This document shows, piece after piece, positions 47,730 through 57,814 of a DNA stretch of 64,000 nucleotides. Position 1 is the first letter of the stretch. Every line of letters begins with the position of its first letter. The stretch is from Pseudoalteromonas sp. UG3-2 (GTDB lineage: Bacteria > Pseudomonadota > Gammaproteobacteria > Enterobacterales > Alteromonadaceae). Location of the stretch: the NCBI RefSeq assembly GCF_037120705.1, contig NZ_JAWLJU010000002.1, positions 3,012,001 through 3,076,000 on the forward strand. The letters run 5' to 3'. The notes under the pieces were generated by a model, which saw nothing but the letters and a program-made list of their open reading frames with translations, was not told the origin of the DNA and ran no database searches. Made by a program: the position numbers and the translations under genes.

Positions 47730-47846
47730 GTTGTGTCAGACATCCTAATAAAGTTGATTTGTTGTTAGTTTATACGCAATTGCGCTGATTTTACAGCTGT
47801 AGACAACACAAACATAAACTTTTTAGAAGTCGCCAGCTTTGCTATT

Positions 47847-48419
47847 ATGGCGGTGGATTTCGATAACGGAAGTATTAACTTGCCTTTGCAATTACCATTA
47901 CATCTGCCTTGGCAGAATAATAAGCAATCGCTCAATGTCACTGCGATGCTGTCGCCATATTTATTTGATAATTATTCTTTAACCGCAGCATTAAAAAATG
48001 CCTGCGCACAGTTTTCAGTGCAAGTTCTGAACAATCAGCAATTTCCAGCCCCACACTTTTTAGCTGCCTCATTTAATGAGGTTCAGCCTTTGTGGTGTCG
48101 TGAGGTGTTGTTGCAATGCGATGGTCAGAACACAGTTTTTGCCCAAAGTTGGCTTAACCCTGCAGCTTGCCACATCGGCATGGACACCATTGGAGAGACG
48201 CCTCTGGGGGAGATCCTATTTACGGATCACAGTTGGCAACGCGGTGAGCTGGAGTTTTTCGAGATAACTGGTGAAGCATTACAGCAACTGGCTGAGCATA
48301 TTGGCGAAAAACTGCACTGGCAGCACGGGGTCTGGGCGCGCCGCAGTTGGTTTAAAAATGGCGCAGCAAAAATTTTGGTATGCGAAGTATTTATAGCGAA
48401 GCAGTTTTATGATGACTAG
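47847..48419 (+). CDS. ubiC: Chorismate lyase UbiC
   Basis: Makes 4-hydroxybenzoate and pyruvate from chorismate, the entry step of ubiquinone synthesis. The 190-residue frame has the family marks [11 protein letters not shown] (about 75-86), the TPLGEILF segment and the ARRSWF motif. It overlaps ubiA by 11 bp. The start is uncertain: the ATG at 47847 sits in a TATTATGGCG context that looks like a promoter -10, with no clear ribosome binding site. A TTG near 47880 would give about 179 residues, nearer the family size. Confidence 0.88.
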   Translation: MAVDFDNGSINLPLQLPLHLPWQNNKQSLNVTAMLSPYLFDNYSLTAALKNACAQFSVQVLNNQQFPAPHFLAASFNEVQPLWCREVLLQCDGQNTVFAQSWLNPAACHIGMDTIGETPLGEILFTDHSWQRGELEFFEITGEALQQLAEHIGEKLHWQHGVWARRSWFKNGAAKILVCEVFIAKQFYDD

Positions 48420-49269
48420 AGAAAAGCGCTTAGCCTATGCGCAGTTGATGCGTTTAGACAAACCCATAGGTACTTTATTATTACTATGGCCAACGTTATG
48501 GGCGCTATGGTTTGCCTCAGCTGGGGTACCAGAGACTAAACTCATTATCATCTTTAGTTTAGGGGTGTTGGTGATGCGCAGTGCTGGCTGTGTGATCAAC
48601 GACTTTGCCGATCGAAACCTCGATGGTGCGGTAAAGCGAACGGCTCAGCGGCCCTTGGCTAGAGGCGCGGTTTCCGCTAAGGAAGCGTTAGGGTTATTTG
48701 CAGTATTGATCGTTATAGCCTTTGCATTAGTGTTATTGCTGAACTGGCAAACGGTTGTGCTCTCAATTGGGGCGTTAGCATTGGCCGCAATTTATCCCTT
48801 TATGAAACGCTACACTCATTTGCCTCAAGTGGTGTTAGGGGCCGCGTTCAGCTGGGCCATTCCCATGGCCTTTATGGCCACTAATAAAACCGTGCCACTG
48901 GAAGCTTGGCTGCTATTTTTGGCAAAAGTACTATGGACTGTTGCCTACGATACCATGTATGCCATGGTTGATAGAGACGACGATGTTAAAATTGGTATCA
49001 AATCGACGGCAGTTCTGTTTGCACAGTGGGATCGCCATGCGGTGGCCTTGTTAAACTTTACTTTTATCGCTTTGATGGCCTATGTCGGCGCAAGCTATGC
49101 TATTGGTGTTGGCTATTGGTTGGGGTTAGGGCTTGCCTGTGCACTATTAATACGTCAGCAATATGCTATTCATCAGAGGGCGCGAGAAAACTGTTTTTGG
49201 GCTTTTTTAAATAACAATTACGTGGGCTTGGTGATATTCACCGGTGTGGTGCTGGGCTTTGCGGTTTAG
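48409..49269 (+). CDS. ubiA: 4-hydroxybenzoate octaprenyltransferase UbiA
   Basis: Attaches the polyprenyl chain made by IspB to 4-hydroxybenzoate in the inner membrane. The 286 residues contain eight to nine membrane segments and both Asp-rich motifs, NDFADRNLD (about residue 64) and [13 protein letters not shown] (about 182). The start overlaps the end of ubiC by 11 bp, so the two steps are translationally coupled. Confidence 0.97.
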   Translation: MMTREKRLAYAQLMRLDKPIGTLLLLWPTLWALWFASAGVPETKLIIIFSLGVLVMRSAGCVINDFADRNLDGAVKRTAQRPLARGAVSAKEALGLFAVLIVIAFALVLLLNWQTVVLSIGALALAAIYPFMKRYTHLPQVVLGAAFSWAIPMAFMATNKTVPLEAWLLFLAKVLWTVAYDTMYAMVDRDDDVKIGIKSTAVLFAQWDRHAVALLNFTFIALMAYVGASYAIGVGYWLGLGLACALLIRQQYAIHQRARENCFWAFLNNNYVGLVIFTGVVLGFAV

Positions 49270-49288
49270 TTTAAAATGAGCATAAAGG

Positions 49289-49317
49289 AAGTGGTAAACG
49301 CCTTTGTTTTACCACTT
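49289..49317. terminator. Hairpin between ubiA and the LysR gene
   Basis: AAGTGGTAAA and TTTACCACTT form a 10-bp stem with a 9-nt loop in the short gap between convergent genes. It is a possible bidirectional terminator without a strong T-run. Confidence 0.5.
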
Positions 49318-49326
49318 GAGGTGTCC

Positions 49327-50226
49327 TTAATAGGTCACTGTTTGCTTATGCTCCGATGCCGTGCCTTCAATCAATTCTAACAAATGATTGATATGTGAGT
49401 GGCCATCGACATGGTGATTGGTTTGCACAACTAGCTGCTCTTTATCTAGTGCTTTGTTGGTTTTTAACAACACTAAGTCACTGTCTTGAGCTATTTGCTT
49501 GGAGTGCTCAATACTAGCAATAGCGAAACTGTTACTGCTCTTAAGGCCATTGATAACTTGGTCAATACTGCCAATTTTGACACTGGTGGATTTATTCAGG
49601 GCATCTACCGCTTCATTTAGCATGGTTTGCACTTGCTTTGACTGTGAAAAGCAGCCATACATAGGGTAAGTAGTTAACTCAGACTTAGTGATGCTGTCTT
49701 GGTTAGCAAGCGGGTGGCGTTTTGACACGAATAGAATGAGCTGATCCGGTAAGTGAATATCACTGGTAATGCTGTGAGCACTTTGTAAATAGACACTAAT
49801 ATCGATTTCACCCATTTGTAGTTTGCGAGAAAGCTCTAGCTCGTCCTGAAGCTGCATTTCGATTTTGACATCTGGGTACTGTGCTAAAAACTGACCGCAG
49901 GAGATTGGCACAATGCCGCTGGCTTGAGAGGTATAACCGATAACCAGCTTTTGATTATCACGGCCAAACAGACTTTGCTTGATGGTCTTTTTGGTTTGGT
50001 CTAGTTCTGACAACGCTGTTTTACAATATTTTAAAAACAGTTCTCCCTGCTCCGTTAATTTTACTGAGCGAGTAGAGCGCTTGACTAGTTCACAGCCAAT
50101 CTCATCCTCTAGGGTCTGAATGCTACGGGTTAGGGCAGAAGTACTAATTTGGGTTTGTTCGGCAGCTTGTCTAAAATGTCTTAGATTACCAAGCGCCACG
50201 AATTGCTCGAGCTGTTCAAATCTCAT
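49327..50226 (-). CDS. LysR family transcriptional regulator
   Basis: A 299-residue regulator with an N-terminal winged helix (about 1-60; FVALGNLRHFRQAAEQTQISTSALTRSI) and a periplasmic-binding-like effector domain (about 90-290). The effector is not identifiable. There is no divergently transcribed target gene beside it, unlike most LysR regulators: its upstream neighbour is the HD-GYP gene on the same strand. It may regulate a distant operon or itself. Confidence 0.93.
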   Translation of the reverse strand: MRFEQLEQFVALGNLRHFRQAAEQTQISTSALTRSIQTLEDEIGCELVKRSTRSVKLTEQGELFLKYCKTALSELDQTKKTIKQSLFGRDNQKLVIGYTSQASGIVPISCGQFLAQYPDVKIEMQLQDELELSRKLQMGEIDISVYLQSAHSITSDIHLPDQLILFVSKRHPLANQDSITKSELTTYPMYGCFSQSKQVQTMLNEAVDALNKSTSVKIGSIDQVINGLKSSNSFAIASIEHSKQIAQDSDLVLLKTNKALDKEQLVVQTNHHVDGHSHINHLLELIEGTASEHKQTVTY

Positions 50227-50334
50227 GTGAAATTCCTTTTAATTTCAACTAAAACACAGTGATTACGTCTTTCCCTAATAGTAATACACAATCTGAAAAA
50301 AATAAAGTGAAGTTTTTACATTCTGATTACAAAA

Positions 50335-51858
50335 CTAGTCAGGGAATTTATCGCGTATCTCAATAAACTGTTCTAAATTATTTAGAAAAAGATCAACCAA
50401 TTCAGGATCAAATTGTTTACCACTTTCAGACTTAACTAACTGCAGTACTTTTTCCATTGGCCAAGCCGGCTTATAACAGCGTTCACTGCCCAGAGCATCA
50501 AAGACATCAGCCAGTGCCGTGATGCGACCAACAATGTCTATTTGTTTGCCACTAAGCCCCCTGGGGTAGCCTGAACCATCCCATTTTTCATGATGTTGGT
50601 GTGCAATTTTGGCACCACAGAGGAGAATTTCATTATTCGAATTTTTTAATATTTCGTAACCTTGCTGCGCATGGGTTTGCATGATTTGCCACTCTTGTTC
50701 ATCGAGCTTGCCCGGCTTATTTAAAATGCGATCCGGTATGCTTATTTTGCCAATATCGTGAAGCGGAGAGGCCATTTTGATGATCTCTGCTTGGTAATTT
50801 GATAAGCCATAAAGCTTGGCTAGCAACATGCTGTAATGGGCAACACGCTTAACATGGGAGCCGGTTTCTTTGGAGCGTTTTTCAACCGCTTCACCGAGAA
50901 TATAAGAGAGTTCTTTTTGCGACTCTTTTACTGTTTCTCGCAACTTTAAGTTGTCGTAAGCCAGTGCGATGTTGTTGGCAAAAAACTCCAGCAGTTGAAA
51001 GTCCATGCTTTGCAAATCGCTGTCTTTACTCACGTATATCATGGTCTCACTGCCTTCTTGGGAGGAGAAGTAGCCAATGTACTCATTGTTAGTGCGTAAA
51101 GATGACTTTTTGTTGTGAGTTTCAATAAACAGCTTTTGTACGTTTTCTGGCAATGTTGCTGTGCTTGGCTCCACTCCAGCCCCTGAAGCGGCCAGTAACT
51201 GAAACTTGGTTGGCTCCTGTGATTGATGATTCACAGCAGCCGCACAGTAAATTTCAGAGTCGGATAATCCCATTACCGCCGAGACATGCGCTAAAATGGT
51301 TGATGCAAAATCTTGAATATTGTTACATTTTAAAAAATTGGAAGATGCATCAATAATGCGTTCTAAGCCAAGTTTATGCTTTTCAATGATTTGAATATCG
51401 CGGTGGGCTCTAAGAGCTGAGTACAGTAATGTTTTGAGCTTTACTGCCGTCAGCTCGGTTTTGTTCTTATAATCATTAATATCATAATCTCTGATCACGG
51501 ACTCTTCAGGTGCTTCACCGGGTTGCCCTGTGCGTAACACCAAGCGAATATCAAAGTTTTCGAGCTCGTCACGAATATAGCGAATGAGGTCTAGGCCAGC
51601 ATGATTACTTTCCATCACCACATCGATTAAACCCACAGAAATATTATGCTGCTGACTCAGCACCTGTTTGGCTTCTTGGGCCGAGTAGGCGTGGTGGAAT
51701 CGTAAGGCTTTATCTTCGAATTGAAAGCCAGATAACACTAACTTAGTGACTTGGTGAATATCCTCTTCATCATCGACTACAAGGATATCCCAAAAGTTAT
51801 CAGCAGCCTTATCGGTTGAGCTGTCTAGTACTTCATCTGAGAACAAAAATCCGCTCAC
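50335..51858 (-). CDS. Response regulator with DUF3369 and HD-GYP (c-di-GMP phosphodiesterase)
   Basis: A 507-residue protein. It has a receiver (about 24-150; ILVVDDEEDI, acceptor Asp in GLIDVVMES), a DUF3369 sensory region (about 155-310) and a C-terminal HD-GYP domain (about 320-500). The HD-GYP domain has HDIGK and HHEKWDGSGYP, the intact residues for hydrolysis of cyclic di-GMP. Translation starts at GTG (51858) with AGAGGAG upstream. No histidine kinase is adjacent, so it is an orphan regulator. A role in lowering c-di-GMP is inferred from the intact motif. Confidence 0.93.
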   Translation of the reverse strand: MSGFLFSDEVLDSSTDKAADNFWDILVVDDEEDIHQVTKLVLSGFQFEDKALRFHHAYSAQEAKQVLSQQHNISVGLIDVVMESNHAGLDLIRYIRDELENFDIRLVLRTGQPGEAPEESVIRDYDINDYKNKTELTAVKLKTLLYSALRAHRDIQIIEKHKLGLERIIDASSNFLKCNNIQDFASTILAHVSAVMGLSDSEIYCAAAVNHQSQEPTKFQLLAASGAGVEPSTATLPENVQKLFIETHNKKSSLRTNNEYIGYFSSQEGSETMIYVSKDSDLQSMDFQLLEFFANNIALAYDNLKLRETVKESQKELSYILGEAVEKRSKETGSHVKRVAHYSMLLAKLYGLSNYQAEIIKMASPLHDIGKISIPDRILNKPGKLDEQEWQIMQTHAQQGYEILKNSNNEILLCGAKIAHQHHEKWDGSGYPRGLSGKQIDIVGRITALADVFDALGSERCYKPAWPMEKVLQLVKSESGKQFDPELVDLFLNNLEQFIEIRDKFPD

Positions 51859-51916
51859 AGATAGCTCCTCTTTTTACGCAGTTTCAAACCTAGTATAGTC
51901 TGCTGCAAAAAGGCCG

Positions 51917-52315
51917 CTAATTTTGTTGCGGTTTTTTCTCTATATTTTGTAACTCCAGCTCAATGGCATCGCACGAAATATGTATTTCGTATAGCGACAG
52001 TAGCAATGAGAAGGTAAGGCTACAGAGGCTTGCGCCGAAAAGCACTATGCCTAACAGTGCCACATTGACAAACAGGGCAAACATCGAAGAAGTACACAAC
52101 ACAAAGGCCACAATTCCCCACACTTGCATCCGCCTAATCAGTCGAATACGCTTGCGTAAATTATCAATTTGCGCCTTTACTAAAGGGCGAATACTCTCTC
52201 CCTCACGAGCATTTAACTCTCTAATCAGTTGCGCTAAAACCAAAAAACGATTGGTATAAGCCAGTAACAGTAAAGAAATAGCTGGAAAGAGTAGACCTGG
52301 AGTTGTTAGTGTCAT
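51917..52315 (-). CDS. DUF2721 membrane protein
   Basis: A 132-residue membrane protein of unknown function matching DUF2721. It has an N-terminal membrane segment (about 3-22, in TPGLLFPAISLLLLAYTNRF) followed by a basic helix (about 47-64, RKRIRLIRRM), then a hydrophobic pair (about 66-84 and 86-108). The C-terminal tail is acidic and then ends in a polar PQQN stretch. It has no operon partner, and the neighbours are the HD-GYP gene upstream on the minus strand and a DUF2007-type gene on the opposite strand. Confidence 0.78.
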   Translation of the reverse strand: MTLTTPGLLFPAISLLLLAYTNRFLVLAQLIRELNAREGESIRPLVKAQIDNLRKRIRLIRRMQVWGIVAFVLCTSSMFALFVNVALLGIVLFGASLCSLTFSLLLSLYEIHISCDAIELELQNIEKKPQQN

Positions 52316-52451
52316 GGTGGTATTGATCCAAACTGCTCGCTAGTTTTTGTAGTGTGATGATAATGCCGACGTTAATCAAGTGATAATAGAGCCTCTGTTG
52401 TTATTTTTGCAGCCTATTATTGGTGAGCACAGCAAAGTAGAAGTTAAACAC

Positions 52452-52790
52452 ATGAATGATGATTGTTTTAGATGGGTAGAGCTATGCGCGGTCTCTGATG
52501 CCATTGAAGCGCATTTGCTAAAAGGTCTACTAGCACAAGCCAATATCGATGTTAGGTTACAAGGAGAGCACTTATCGGGCGCGGTAGGTGAACTGCCCTG
52601 CGATCAAGTGGCGGTGCAGTTATTGGTTTATGCAATAAAATTACCCGAGGCACAGGAAATATTGGTAAACTACAATCAGTCCAAGCGTCAGTCCGATTCA
52701 GCCACCGCTGATTGGGTATGTCGCCAATGTGAAGAATTAAATGGTCCAGCGTTTGAGTACTGCTGGCAATGTGGAAACAAGCATGAGTAA
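52452..52790 (+). CDS. DUF2007 protein with C-terminal zinc ribbon
   Basis: A 112-residue protein. The N-terminal two-thirds (about 1-75; AVSDAIEAHLLKGLLAQANIDVRLQGEHLSGAVGELP) is the DUF2007 fold, which is related to GlnB-type regulators. The end holds a CxxC...CxxC zinc ribbon (VCRQCEELN and YCWQCGNK). The ATG at 52452 is chosen over a frame start at 52380, which lacks a ribosome binding site. It overlaps the next gene by 8 bp, so it is co-translated with the YjaG-like protein. The function is unknown. Confidence 0.82.
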   Translation: MNDDCFRWVELCAVSDAIEAHLLKGLLAQANIDVRLQGEHLSGAVGELPCDQVAVQLLVYAIKLPEAQEILVNYNQSKRQSDSATADWVCRQCEELNGPAFEYCWQCGNKHE

Positions 52791-53376
52791 AGCAAATAAC
52801 TTTCAAAGAATAAGAGAGTTAAACTACCTTCAAAAAGCCGTTTTAGGGGCCGCCATTATTGAGCGAATGTTACCTAATTACGCACTGTTTAGTGAGGCGA
52901 CCGGATTTGGTGATCAACAGGTGCTGCGTAATGCACTGAATTTAATTTGGGAAAAAATCCTTATTCCAAAGAGTAAAATTGGTCTTGAAAAGTTGGTTGA
53001 GAAAGTCGAGCCGAATGTTCCTGAACTCAGTGAGTTCGATATGTTTGGCACTTACCCAGCGATTGATGTGGCCACGGCGATTTTGACTATGTTGCATGGC
53101 TTAATGGCGAAAGAAGAGCAAGAATTTGTCAGCATCGCTAAAATTTCGCAGGCTTCAGTGGCTAAATACATTGAGTTTAGTTTGCTGGCAGAAGACATTA
53201 CTCCTAGCAACCAGCTGGTTCGAGAGCACCCGCAAATGCAATATGAAATAGACATATTAGCAGAGCTTATTACTCATGTGGAGTCAATGGGACGCATCAC
53301 CAGCGAGTCAGCTAAATCGCTAAAAGCATTGGCACTGGCTGATGGCCAAACCAATATTGGTTTGGAAGTTGCGTAA
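52783..53376 (+). CDS. yjaG: YjaG family (DUF416) protein
   Basis: A 197-residue, mostly helical cytoplasmic protein of the DUF416/YjaG family (RELNYLQKAVLGAAIIERMLPNY near the start is typical). The function is not established. The ATG at 52783 lies within the end of the preceding DUF2007 gene (8-bp overlap). It is followed by tsaD 46 bp later, after its own ribosome binding site. Confidence 0.87.
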   Translation: MSKANNFQRIRELNYLQKAVLGAAIIERMLPNYALFSEATGFGDQQVLRNALNLIWEKILIPKSKIGLEKLVEKVEPNVPELSEFDMFGTYPAIDVATAILTMLHGLMAKEEQEFVSIAKISQASVAKYIEFSLLAEDITPSNQLVREHPQMQYEIDILAELITHVESMGRITSESAKSLKALALADGQTNIGLEVA

Positions 53377-53422
53377 GTGAACGCGTATAATGCCGCGCTG
53401 CAGTTGAGTTGGAGTAAATGAT

Positions 53423-54436
53423 TTGCGTATTTTAGGTATTGAATCTTCGTGTGATGAGACCGGCATTGCTATATATGATGATGAGCAAGGTCTGCTGGCG
53501 CATCAATTGTATTCACAGGTTAAGGTCCACGCTGACTATGGCGGGGTCGTGCCAGAGCTTGCTTCGCGTGACCACGTACGCAAAACCATTCCACTGATTG
53601 AAGCCGCTTTTGCACAAGCAGGTTGCAGTGCCGCTGACTTAGATGGCATTGCCTATACTGCGGGCCCAGGTTTAGTTGGAGCGCTACTTGTTGGCACTTC
53701 AATAGGGCGCTCACTAGCATTTGGTTGGGGGCTGCCGGCGGTGGCGGTTCACCATATGGAAGGCCACCTTTTGGCTCCCATGCTGGAGGAGGATAAACCA
53801 GAGTTTCCGTTTATTGCGTTGCTGGTATCCGGTGGCCACACCATGATGGTGAAAGTGGCGGGTATCGGAGAATACCAAGTATTGGGTGAATCTGTTGATG
53901 ATGCTGCAGGTGAAGCGTTTGATAAAACCGCCAAGCTGTTAGGTTTAGATTACCCAGGTGGCCCTATGCTGGCTAAAATGGCACAACAGGGGGTTGCTGG
54001 GCGCTTTACTTTCCCAAGGCCTATGACGGATCGTCCCGGGTTGGACTTTAGCTTTAGTGGTTTGAAAACGGCAGCAGCAAATACCATTCGCAAAGAGGGG
54101 AATGATGAGCAAACCAAAGCGGACATCGCCCATGCCTTTCAAACGGCGGTGGTAGATACTCTAGCCATCAAATGCAAAAGAGCATTGAAAGAAACGGGCA
54201 TTAAGCGTTTGGTTATTGCTGGTGGCGTAAGTGCTAACACTGAGCTGCGACAAAAACTCGAGCGCATGATGCAAGGTATGCAAGGCCGGGTTTATTATCC
54301 GCGCACTGAATTTTGCACCGATAATGGAGCAATGATTGCTTACGCTGGAATGCAGCGTCTTAAAGCAGGTCAACACGCGACATTGGATATGAAAACAAAG
54401 CCGCGTTGGCCACTCGATAGCCTAGAAAAAGTTTAA
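53423..54436 (+). CDS. tsaD: tRNA N6-adenosine threonylcarbamoyltransferase TsaD
   Basis: Transfers the threonylcarbamoyl group to A37 of ANN-decoding tRNAs, with TsaB and TsaE. The 337-residue ASKHA-fold protein starts [14 protein letters not shown] and has the metal-binding HHMEGH pair (about residue 111), SGGHTMMV, and the [13 protein letters not shown] nucleotide motif. The start is a TTG (53423) with GGAG upstream, common for this gene. It converges on plsY with a 4-bp overlap of stops. Confidence 0.97.
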   Translation: MRILGIESSCDETGIAIYDDEQGLLAHQLYSQVKVHADYGGVVPELASRDHVRKTIPLIEAAFAQAGCSAADLDGIAYTAGPGLVGALLVGTSIGRSLAFGWGLPAVAVHHMEGHLLAPMLEEDKPEFPFIALLVSGGHTMMVKVAGIGEYQVLGESVDDAAGEAFDKTAKLLGLDYPGGPMLAKMAQQGVAGRFTFPRPMTDRPGLDFSFSGLKTAAANTIRKEGNDEQTKADIAHAFQTAVVDTLAIKCKRALKETGIKRLVIAGGVSANTELRQKLERMMQGMQGRVYYPRTEFCTDNGAMIAYAGMQRLKAGQHATLDMKTKPRWPLDSLEKV

Positions 54437-55023
54437 TCCTGAGATTTCTTACCCACCCTCGGCTCCTTGCCAGTGAGGAGCCGTTTGATGTTGCCGCGGT
54501 GGCGAATAATAATCACCAAGGTTAAAAAGCTCACTGGGATGGTGTAAAGAGGCTTTATCCACCAAGTGTACAGTGGTGCAGCCGCAACGGTGATAATGGC
54601 TGCCAGCGATGAATAGCGCGTTACCAACAGCACCACTAGCCAGGTGGCAATCAACAGTCCAGCTAACGAAGCGCCAATTGGAAGCAAAGCGCCAAATGCC
54701 GTAGCAACGGCCTTACCACCATTAAAGTGAAAGAACACCGGATAGATGTGCCCAAGGCATGCACTGACCGCGATAGCGCCTAACCATACCGGCTCGATAT
54801 GTAAAAAATAGGCTCCCCAAACGGGTATGGTGCCCTTAAGAATATCAAACACCAATACCATGGCAGCAGGTGGCTTGCCACCTAAACGCAAGACATTGGT
54901 GGCGCCGGGATTATTAGAGCCATTAAAGCGCGGGTCGGGTAATTTGAATAACCGACATACCAAGATCGCCGAGGAAATCGACCCTAGTAAATAAGCACAT
55001 ACGCACATTAAACTGATTAACAC
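54433..55023 (-). CDS. plsY: Glycerol-3-phosphate acyltransferase PlsY
   Basis: Acylates glycerol 3-phosphate from acyl-phosphate, starting phospholipid synthesis at the inner membrane. The 196 residues have five membrane segments and the family motifs [23 protein letters not shown] and [13 protein letters not shown]. Translation starts at GTG (55023) with AAGGAAG upstream. It is divergent from folB and convergent with tsaD, an arrangement shared with many gammaproteobacteria. Confidence 0.96.
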   Translation of the reverse strand: MLISLMCVCAYLLGSISSAILVCRLFKLPDPRFNGSNNPGATNVLRLGGKPPAAMVLVFDILKGTIPVWGAYFLHIEPVWLGAIAVSACLGHIYPVFFHFNGGKAVATAFGALLPIGASLAGLLIATWLVVLLVTRYSSLAAIITVAAAPLYTWWIKPLYTIPVSFLTLVIIIRHRGNIKRLLTGKEPRVGKKSQD

Positions 55024-55145
55024 TGTCTTCCTTATTTTTTATTGCGTTGTTTTGGGCTATGATCGGCGGTCTTTGGTCCTGCATGAATTACGTTGCGATT
55101 GCACAATGCAGGTGAATTACAGCGATAAACATGTTTGGAGTTTAC

Positions 55146-55496
55146 ATGGATAAAGTCTATATCTCACAGCTACACGTCGAAGCCATAATAGGAGTGTACG
55201 ACTTTGAAAAAGAAAGTAAACAAAGCCTTTACTTTGATGTTGAGATGTTGACCGATATCGCTGCTGCTGCGCGTCACGATGATATTAATTTGGCGGTCGA
55301 TTATGCCAAGGTCAGTGAGCGTATTATTGCTCATACACGAGCAAAACCAGTGGAACTACTAGAAACCTTGGTAGAGCAGTTAGCGACTATTATTTTACAA
55401 GAATTTACGGTAGAGCAGGTACTTATAAGAGTAAGCAAACCCGCTGCAGTGCCTCAGGCACAGACGGTTGGTGTTGAAATTGTGCGAAAAAAATAG
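55146..55496 (+). CDS. folB: Dihydroneopterin aldolase
   Basis: Cleaves 7,8-dihydroneopterin to 6-hydroxymethyl-dihydropterin and glycolaldehyde. The 116 residues show the tunnelling-fold pattern: IIGVYDFEKES with the active-site Glu, VDYAKVSERI, LETLVEQLA and the Lys in IRVSKPAAVP. The ATG at 55146 has GGAG 8 bases upstream, and an in-frame ATG at 55131 is less well supported. folK starts 9 bp later. Confidence 0.95.
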   Translation: MDKVYISQLHVEAIIGVYDFEKESKQSLYFDVEMLTDIAAAARHDDINLAVDYAKVSERIIAHTRAKPVELLETLVEQLATIILQEFTVEQVLIRVSKPAAVPQAQTVGVEIVRKK

Positions 55497-55504
55497 AGAA
55501 AAAT

Positions 55505-55990
55505 ATGGCACAAATATTTATTAGCCTTGGATCTAACATAGAAAAAGAAAAAAACTTACGCAGTGGCTTAGCGGCACTGATTAAGCACTTTCCTCAATAT
55601 CAACATTCAAGTGTTTATGAGAGCGAGGCGGTGGGGTTTGCCGGTAATAACTTTTACAACTCAGTGTTTGCAGCCACCACCAGCATGCCATTACAGCAAG
55701 TCTGTTGGCTATTGAAAGCCATTGAGTATGACCATGGCCGCCGCTGTAATGAGAAGAAGTTTAGTCCGCGTACGTTAGATTTAGACCTGCTTTTTTACGA
55801 TCAGGTGGTTTGTGACTCCCCAGCGCAACTGCCGCGTGATGAAATTACCAAAAATGCCTTTGTACTTCAGCCATTGGCAGAGCTTGCCGGAGACTTCCTT
55901 CATCCTACTGAAGACAAGTCGGTAGCGCAGCTGTGGCAGGAGTATCACAACCCAACCCAAAAACTATGGAAAGTGGAGTTTGCCAAGTAA
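55505..55990 (+). CDS. folK: Hydroxymethyl-dihydropterin pyrophosphokinase
   Basis: Activates the product of FolB by transferring pyrophosphate from ATP, before condensation with p-aminobenzoate. The 161 residues include [16 protein letters not shown] and the Mg/ATP-binding [14 protein letters not shown] segment with its Asp pair. It is followed by uppP, whose ATG shares the last base of its stop (TAATG). Confidence 0.93.
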   Translation: MAQIFISLGSNIEKEKNLRSGLAALIKHFPQYQHSSVYESEAVGFAGNNFYNSVFAATTSMPLQQVCWLLKAIEYDHGRRCNEKKFSPRTLDLDLLFYDQVVCDSPAQLPRDEITKNAFVLQPLAELAGDFLHPTEDKSVAQLWQEYHNPTQKLWKVEFAK

Positions 55991-56799
55991 TGAGTGTTAT
56001 TGAGATTGTTGTCCTTGCTGTTATTCAAGGTCTCACTGAGTTTTTACCTATTTCGAGTTCTGCCCACTTACTACTGCCTTCGCAAGTATTAGGTTGGCAG
56101 GATCAAGGGCTGGCTTTTGATGTTGCGGTTCACGTTGGTACTCTGTTGGCGGTGGTATTGTATTTTCGTAAAGACATTGTCAGTTTGCTGGCCGGTTGGT
56201 TTCAATCCCTTGGAGCTTCGGGAAAAAGCAGCAAAGAGAGCCGCTTAACTTGGTGCATTGTGGTGGCTACCATCCCCTTTGTGTTGTTAGCGCCGTTGTT
56301 AAAAGACATTGTGGAACTCTATCTACGCAGTGCGTGGGTAATCGCAACTTCCACCATCGTTTTTGGCTTGTTGCTTTGGTATGCCGATGTTAAGGCCAAA
56401 CAGATTAACGATGAATTTGCCTTAACTTGGAAAAGTGCTCTGATACTTGGTTTGGCGCAAATTACGGCGGTTATTCCAGGTACCTCACGCTCGGGGATTA
56501 CGATTACTGCCGGACTACTACTTGGACTCGATAAAAAAAGCGCGGCGCGGTTTTCTTTTTTAATGTCGATCCCAGTGATTTCCATGATGGGTCTGTATTA
56601 TACCTTAGAGCTGGCAGTAGGAGACGAAGTGGTGGATTGGAGTGCATTGCTTAGCGGCGTGGTCTTGTCGTTTATTTCCGCCTACGCCTGTATATTCTTT
56701 TTCTTAAAAATCATCGAGCGCATGGGCATGATGCCATTTGTGATTTACCGCCTTATTTTAGGTGCTGGCTTAATCGCTTACTTAAGTTGGGCAAGCTAA
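55990..56799 (+). CDS. uppP: Undecaprenyl-diphosphatase UppP (BacA)
   Basis: Recycles undecaprenyl diphosphate to the monophosphate for cell-wall and lipopolysaccharide synthesis. The 269-residue membrane protein has the two family motifs, [15 protein letters not shown] (Glu/Ser/His) near the N-terminus and [14 protein letters not shown] near residue 160. The ATG at 55990 overlaps the folK stop by one base. The C-terminus ends in membrane segments. A terminator follows. Confidence 0.96.
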   Translation: MSVIEIVVLAVIQGLTEFLPISSSAHLLLPSQVLGWQDQGLAFDVAVHVGTLLAVVLYFRKDIVSLLAGWFQSLGASGKSSKESRLTWCIVVATIPFVLLAPLLKDIVELYLRSAWVIATSTIVFGLLLWYADVKAKQINDEFALTWKSALILGLAQITAVIPGTSRSGITITAGLLLGLDKKSAARFSFLMSIPVISMMGLYYTLELAVGDEVVDWSALLSGVVLSFISAYACIFFFLKIIERMGMMPFVIYRLILGAGLIAYLSWAS

Positions 56800-56803
56800 A
56801 TAA

Positions 56804-56834
56804 AAATGCCAGCATTCAATGCTGGCATTTTCTA
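56804..56834 (+). terminator. folB-folK-uppP terminator
   Basis: AAATGCCAGCATT and AATGCTGGCATTT form a long stem followed by TTCT. Being nearly symmetrical, it may also serve the convergent MTHFR-like gene. Confidence 0.85.
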
Positions 56835-56848
56835 TAGTGGTAAGGCTA

Positions 56849-57814
56849 TTAGGCAATTTGCTTTTCCGCCAAGCTCAACTCCATCGTTGCCTTTAGTAAT
56901 CGATAAAGGTTTATCGAGGCGTCTATCTCTTCTTTGCGGTTGGTTAAACTTTCAATATTGAGCCCCAATGAAATGTCCAAGTGGGCGCAGCTTTTTAAAA
57001 TCTGATCGAGGTTTTCTTTGCAGACACGAATTGACTCGCTTAATGAGTTGTCGGCATCGAGGATCCGCCATTTGGTGCCTTCTGGTACTGAAATGCCGAG
57101 CCATTCCATAAATTGCAGCGTTTTTTCACCGCCACATGGGGTAAAAGTTAAAATGATGCGCTTAGGTGTTTGACCTTGCTGTTTGCAACTTCGTGCGTAA
57201 CTGGTGATTAAGTCAATGGTCGCCTGGGCATTGTACACCGCTTGCGAGACAAAGAACTCGCAGCCCTGAGTGGTCTTCTGAATTAGGCGCTGATGTTCAT
57301 TGCCTTTGCTAGCATGACGCTCAGCGATGGTAACGCCACCTAAAAAGTAGTCTTCTTGGTGTTGTTTTAATACTTCATAGGCATCAGCCAAAGGCAACTT
57401 GATATCACCAGTCGATGACGGGCTACCAACCAGTACTAGATTACTCAAACCAAACTGTTGCTTAGTGTCACTTAACCAGCTAGAAAAGGCTTGTTCATCG
57501 CGCTGAGCCACGCTTTTGTAGGTGATCACATCAAGTCGAGAAAGCTCGCGAATGAGCTGGCTGTACTCACAGGGATCAACCGTATGCTTAAACGGGAAAG
57601 GTCGTGGCACTTGAGTGCGACTGCTCTCATCTTGAATGTCGTAGATGATCACACCGTCATATTCTATTTCATGTAAACGGCCAAGCAGTTTGTTGGCGAT
57701 CGCTTTTAGCTGCTCAGGCTCAGTGCCGATTTTCGGTGGCGTAGTACCAATTAAATATACCCCTTGGTTCGGGTCGATGATTTTCTCTTGTAGCGTTAAA
57801 GCCATAATCCTCAT
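56849..57814 (-). CDS. Methylenetetrahydrofolate reductase-like TIM-barrel protein
   Basis: A 321-residue protein resembling the MTHFR (MetF) barrel, but divergent. The MetF N-terminal FEFFPP motif, with its key Glu, reads LIGTTPPK here. The segments IIYDIQDESSR, LVLVGSPSS and FFVSQAVYNAQATI correspond to the MetF substrate- and FAD-side loops. It may bind folate or flavin but need not be a reductase. No met gene is adjacent. The start is the first ATG at 57814, with another at 57805. It converges on uppP. Confidence 0.7.
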   Translation of the reverse strand: MRIMALTLQEKIIDPNQGVYLIGTTPPKIGTEPEQLKAIANKLLGRLHEIEYDGVIIYDIQDESSRTQVPRPFPFKHTVDPCEYSQLIRELSRLDVITYKSVAQRDEQAFSSWLSDTKQQFGLSNLVLVGSPSSTGDIKLPLADAYEVLKQHQEDYFLGGVTIAERHASKGNEHQRLIQKTTQGCEFFVSQAVYNAQATIDLITSYARSCKQQGQTPKRIILTFTPCGGEKTLQFMEWLGISVPEGTKWRILDADNSLSESIRVCKENLDQILKSCAHLDISLGLNIESLTNRKEEIDASINLYRLLKATMELSLAEKQIA

